Translations under genes and position numbers: made by a program
Part shown: piece by piece, positions 6,620 to 8,283 of the stretch
Numbering within the stretch: position 1 is the stretch's first letter
How the letters are laid out: every line of letters begins with the position of its first letter
Notes under the pieces: model-generated
What the model saw: only the letters and a program-made list of their open reading frames with translations
Told to the model about the DNA's origin: nothing
The model's database searches: none
Assembly (NCBI GenBank): GCA_003242425.1
Contig: QGUL01000059.1
Location: forward strand, 1 to 8,283
From: Pseudomonadota bacterium
GTDB taxonomy: Bacteria; Pseudomonadota; Gammaproteobacteria; Burkholderiales; SG8-39
DNA: 8,283 bases
Direction of reading: 5' to 3'

Positions 6620-7419
6620 GCCTTCATCCCTCGTGCCGTGCCGTACAGCAGTTCGTACGTGGCCGGCAGTCCTCTTTCGGTGCGCAAGCGCTCGTATCGC
6701 GCGATCATCGCCTGCCAGCGCCCCTTGCCCGTCAGTCCGCGTGCGCGGCCTGCGGTAGCGTTGCCCGCACCGATGGTCTTGATGGAACGCATCAGCGCCG
6801 GCACGTCGGGGTAGTGCAACACCGTTTTGCGCGATTCGAGCGCGATGTCCCGGAAGCCTGCCCGCAGAAGCGCGTCTTCGATCTGCGCGGCGCCGGGAAA
6901 ACGGCTGACATGGGTATAGCCGTCGTCGAAAGCGGCGCGCAGTTCGCCGAGCGTCGCCGGACCGAAAGTGGTGAACGCCAGCAGCGCACCGGGTCGCATC
7001 ACCCGGGCGAAATTCCCGAACACGGTGTCCAGGTCGTTGCACCACTGCAGCATGGCGTTCGACCACAACAGGTCGATGCTCGATTCGCGCATCGGCAGGT
7101 GCTCGGCGTCCGCGCAGACGTAAGCGGGTCCGGTACCGCATTCGCTGCGCGCCTGCAGCACCATGGCCGGCGCGAGATCCAGACAGTAAAGCGCCGCCTC
7201 CGGCCAGACCGACGCGAGCAGCCTCGCGCCGTAACCGGTGCCGCAACCGGCATCGAGGATCGTCTCCGGTTGTACGCCGCTCGCCTGCACATGGGTCAGC
7301 AGTCGTTCCGCGGCGCGGCGTTGCAGACCGGCGGCGCTGTCGTAACGGGCGGCGGCACGGTCGAAGGCCGTGCGCACGCGCTTGCGCTCGAGCAGCGTTT
7401 CGTTCAACACCTCATTCAT
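6616..7419 (-). CDS. bioC: Malonyl-[acyl-carrier protein] O-methyltransferase
   Basis: BioC methylates the free carboxyl of malonyl-ACP with SAM. The ester can then enter fatty-acid elongation and become pimeloyl-ACP methyl ester, the biotin precursor. The 267-residue protein is a class I methyltransferase with BioC-specific marks: FDRAAARYDSAA at 19-30, the SAM loop LDAGCGTG at 55-62, the ribose-binding acidic residue Asp81, an adenine-side DAEHLP at 104-109, LLWSNAMLQWCND at 117-129, LKxIGA-type MRSIKTIGAGN at 210-220 and YELLYGTAR at 255-263. The chosen ATG (7417-7419) gives the usual short leader before ERKRV. A Met 13 codons upstream would run deeper into bioH without adding recognisable sequence. 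The start overlaps the end of bioH by 8 bp (ATGAATGA) and has no clear ribosome binding site, so coupling to bioH translation is inferred. Confidence 0.95.
   Translation of the reverse strand: MNEVLNETLLERKRVRTAFDRAAARYDSAAGLQRRAAERLLTHVQASGVQPETILDAGCGTGYGARLLASVWPEAALYCLDLAPAMVLQARSECGTGPAYVCADAEHLPMRESSIDLLWSNAMLQWCNDLDTVFGNFARVMRPGALLAFTTFGPATLGELRAAFDDGYTHVSRFPGAAQIEDALLRAGFRDIALESRKTVLHYPDVPALMRSIKTIGAGNATAGRARGLTGKGRWQAMIARYERLRTERGLPATYELLYGTARGMKA
6628..6632 (-). promoter_or_regulatory. Ribosome binding site of bioA inside bioC
   Basis: The minus strand reads GAGGG, 8 nt before the bioA ATG, within the last codons of bioC. It is the clearest Shine-Dalgarno-like sequence in the operon and supports the bioA start chosen here over longer readings of the frame. 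Confidence 0.6.
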
Positions 7420-8137
7420 CGAGAAACCGTCGGATTCTTTCCGCGCAGGCCGCGGCACGCGAAAGCGGCAGCGCGTGCCCTGCGCCCTCGTACACCTGCA
7501 GCGCCGCCCGCGGAAGCGTTTCGCTCAGCCAGCGTGCCGCGGCAAGCGGCGTGATGGCGTCACGCTCGCCGTGCAGCAGCAGCACCGGCTGCTGCAAGGC
7601 GCGAACGCGCTCGCGCACATCGCCGGCGGCGAGCACGTTCAGGCTCGCTTGCAGCGCATCCGGCGCGGCTTGCGCCCGGTTCGCGTAGATGCGCTTGGTC
7701 AAGCCCTTGCTGTCCTCCTCGCCCTCGGCCTGCAGGGCGCTGAAGCGGCGCATGAGCGCATCCGGGTTCTGTCTCAGCTCGCGCACGAAGATTCGCCATA
7801 CCGCAGGCGCGACACCATGGGGCCAGCCGTCGGCGGCGAGGAATCGCGGCGTGGCGCCCAACAGCACCAGCTTGCGTACCTGCAGCGGCTTCTCCAGCGC
7901 CCATTGCAGCGCGACGAGGCCGCCGAGCGACCAGCCGATCACATCCACTTCCGCCGGCGCGCTTTCGCTCAATGCCTGCACGACGGTGTCGAGATCGTAG
8001 GGCATGCACATCGGCGCCGCGCCGTAACCCGGCAGCGCCGGCGCATACGCCTCCCGTCCGCGCAGATTTTCCTTCACTGCCGTCCAGACGTCCGGGCTCA
8101 TAGCCCAGCCGTGCAACAACGCTACGGCGCGCGTCAT
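7412..8137 (-). CDS. bioH: Pimeloyl-[acyl-carrier protein] methyl ester esterase
   Basis: BioH is an alpha/beta hydrolase that removes the methyl group from pimeloyl-ACP methyl ester. This ends the BioC-protected elongation cycle and releases pimeloyl-ACP for BioF. The 241 residues (E. coli BioH has 256) contain the oxyanion-hole start LLHGWAM at 7-13, the nucleophile elbow GWSLGG at 68-73 (Ser70), the acid Asp193 in [12 protein letters not shown] at 187-198 and the general base His221 in GAGHALPLS at 218-226. A helical cap lies between (about 100-170). The generic fold alone would allow other esterases. The Trp following LHG, the GWSLGG elbow and the position between bioF and bioC make BioH the firm choice. 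The ATG at 8135-8137 overlaps the bioF stop as ATGA. A Met six codons upstream in the same frame (MRREPV) is less likely because it lies inside bioF. The stop overlaps the bioC start. Confidence 0.93.
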   Translation of the reverse strand: MTRAVALLHGWAMSPDVWTAVKENLRGREAYAPALPGYGAAPMCMPYDLDTVVQALSESAPAEVDVIGWSLGGLVALQWALEKPLQVRKLVLLGATPRFLAADGWPHGVAPAVWRIFVRELRQNPDALMRRFSALQAEGEEDSKGLTKRIYANRAQAAPDALQASLNVLAAGDVRERVRALQQPVLLLHGERDAITPLAAARWLSETLPRAALQVYEGAGHALPLSRAAACAERIRRFLDE

Positions 8138-8283
8138 GACAGGCTCTCGGCGCAACGCCGCAGGACTTCGACGAGCCGGTCCACCTGCGCCTCGCTATGC
8201 GCCGCAGACAGCGAAATGCGCAGCCGCGCCGTGCCCATCGGGACGGTGGGCGGGCGGATCGCCGGCACCCAGATCCCGGCATC
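8134..8283 (-). CDS. bioF: 8-amino-7-oxononanoate synthase, C-terminal 49 residues (runs off the window)
   Basis: BioF is the PLP enzyme that condenses pimeloyl-ACP with alanine, releasing CO2, to give KAPA. Only the end of the small C-terminal domain is inside the window. The fragment reads [19 protein letters not shown] from its third residue, then RISLSAAHS, and ends ESLS before TGA at 8134-8136. GIWVPxxRPPTVPxGTARLR, with an (S/T)AAH a few residues on, is the recognisable BioF C-terminal signature and contains the arginines near the substrate carboxylate. The PLP lysine and the rest of the protein lie beyond 8283. The stop overlaps the bioH start as ATGA, so bioF is the upstream gene of the visible operon. 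The reading frame is continuous to the window edge, so this is an edge effect and not a broken gene. Confidence 0.93.
   Translation of the reverse strand, partial: DAGIWVPAIRPPTVPMGTARLRISLSAAHSEAQVDRLVEVLRRCAESLS

Noticed and set aside
6620..7246. Upstream open extension of the bioA frame (644 codons in all), suggesting a fusion protein
   Set aside because: The extension is the shifted frame of bioC, Arg/Ala-rich and without domains. A GAGGG ribosome binding site and homology place the BioA start at 6619.
1..8283. A novel defence system, mobile element or CRISPR array in the window
   Set aside because: Nearly every base is accounted for by well-known housekeeping genes. No repeats, integrase or transposase sequence, tRNA or compositional island was seen.

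Overview
The window is ordinary core-genome DNA from a GC-rich proteobacterium, most likely a betaproteobacterium. The reasons are strong G/C preference at third codon positions, a fused MnmC, a pimeloyl-ACP type biotin operon (BioC plus BioH), and ParE/ParC sequences that read like betaproteobacterial ones. The taxonomic call is pattern recognition only; no search was run.

Left part (about 1-2530, minus strand): parE (topoisomerase IV subunit B, complete) is followed after 28 bp by parC (subunit A). ParC matches its family for only about 149 residues. At about position 64 the homology stops in mid-motif, and a stop codon follows at 34-36. The first 60 or so bases are rich in homopolymers and unlike the rest, so a degraded contig end is more likely than a real gene break.

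Middle (2531-4660): a 165-bp divergent spacer separates parE from mnmC on the plus strand. mnmC encodes the bifunctional tRNA wobble-uridine enzyme MnmC. It has no visible Shine-Dalgarno sequence, and a TACAGT hexamer lies 7 nt before its ATG, so its mRNA may be leaderless.

Right part (4641-8283, minus strand): a tightly packed biotin operon is transcribed right to left as bioF (3' end only), bioH, bioC, bioA, bioD. Every junction overlaps: ATGA, ATGAATGA, ATGA, ATGA. BioC and BioH make pimeloyl-ACP, BioF makes KAPA, BioA makes DAPA and BioD makes dethiobiotin. bioB is not in the window. bioD runs tail-to-tail into mnmC with a 20-bp overlap and no terminator between them.

I found no mobile element, CRISPR array, RNA gene or convincing undescribed system. 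The items worth a second look are the damaged parC end, the overlapping convergent gene ends, the possible leaderless mnmC start and the all-overlapping bio operon.
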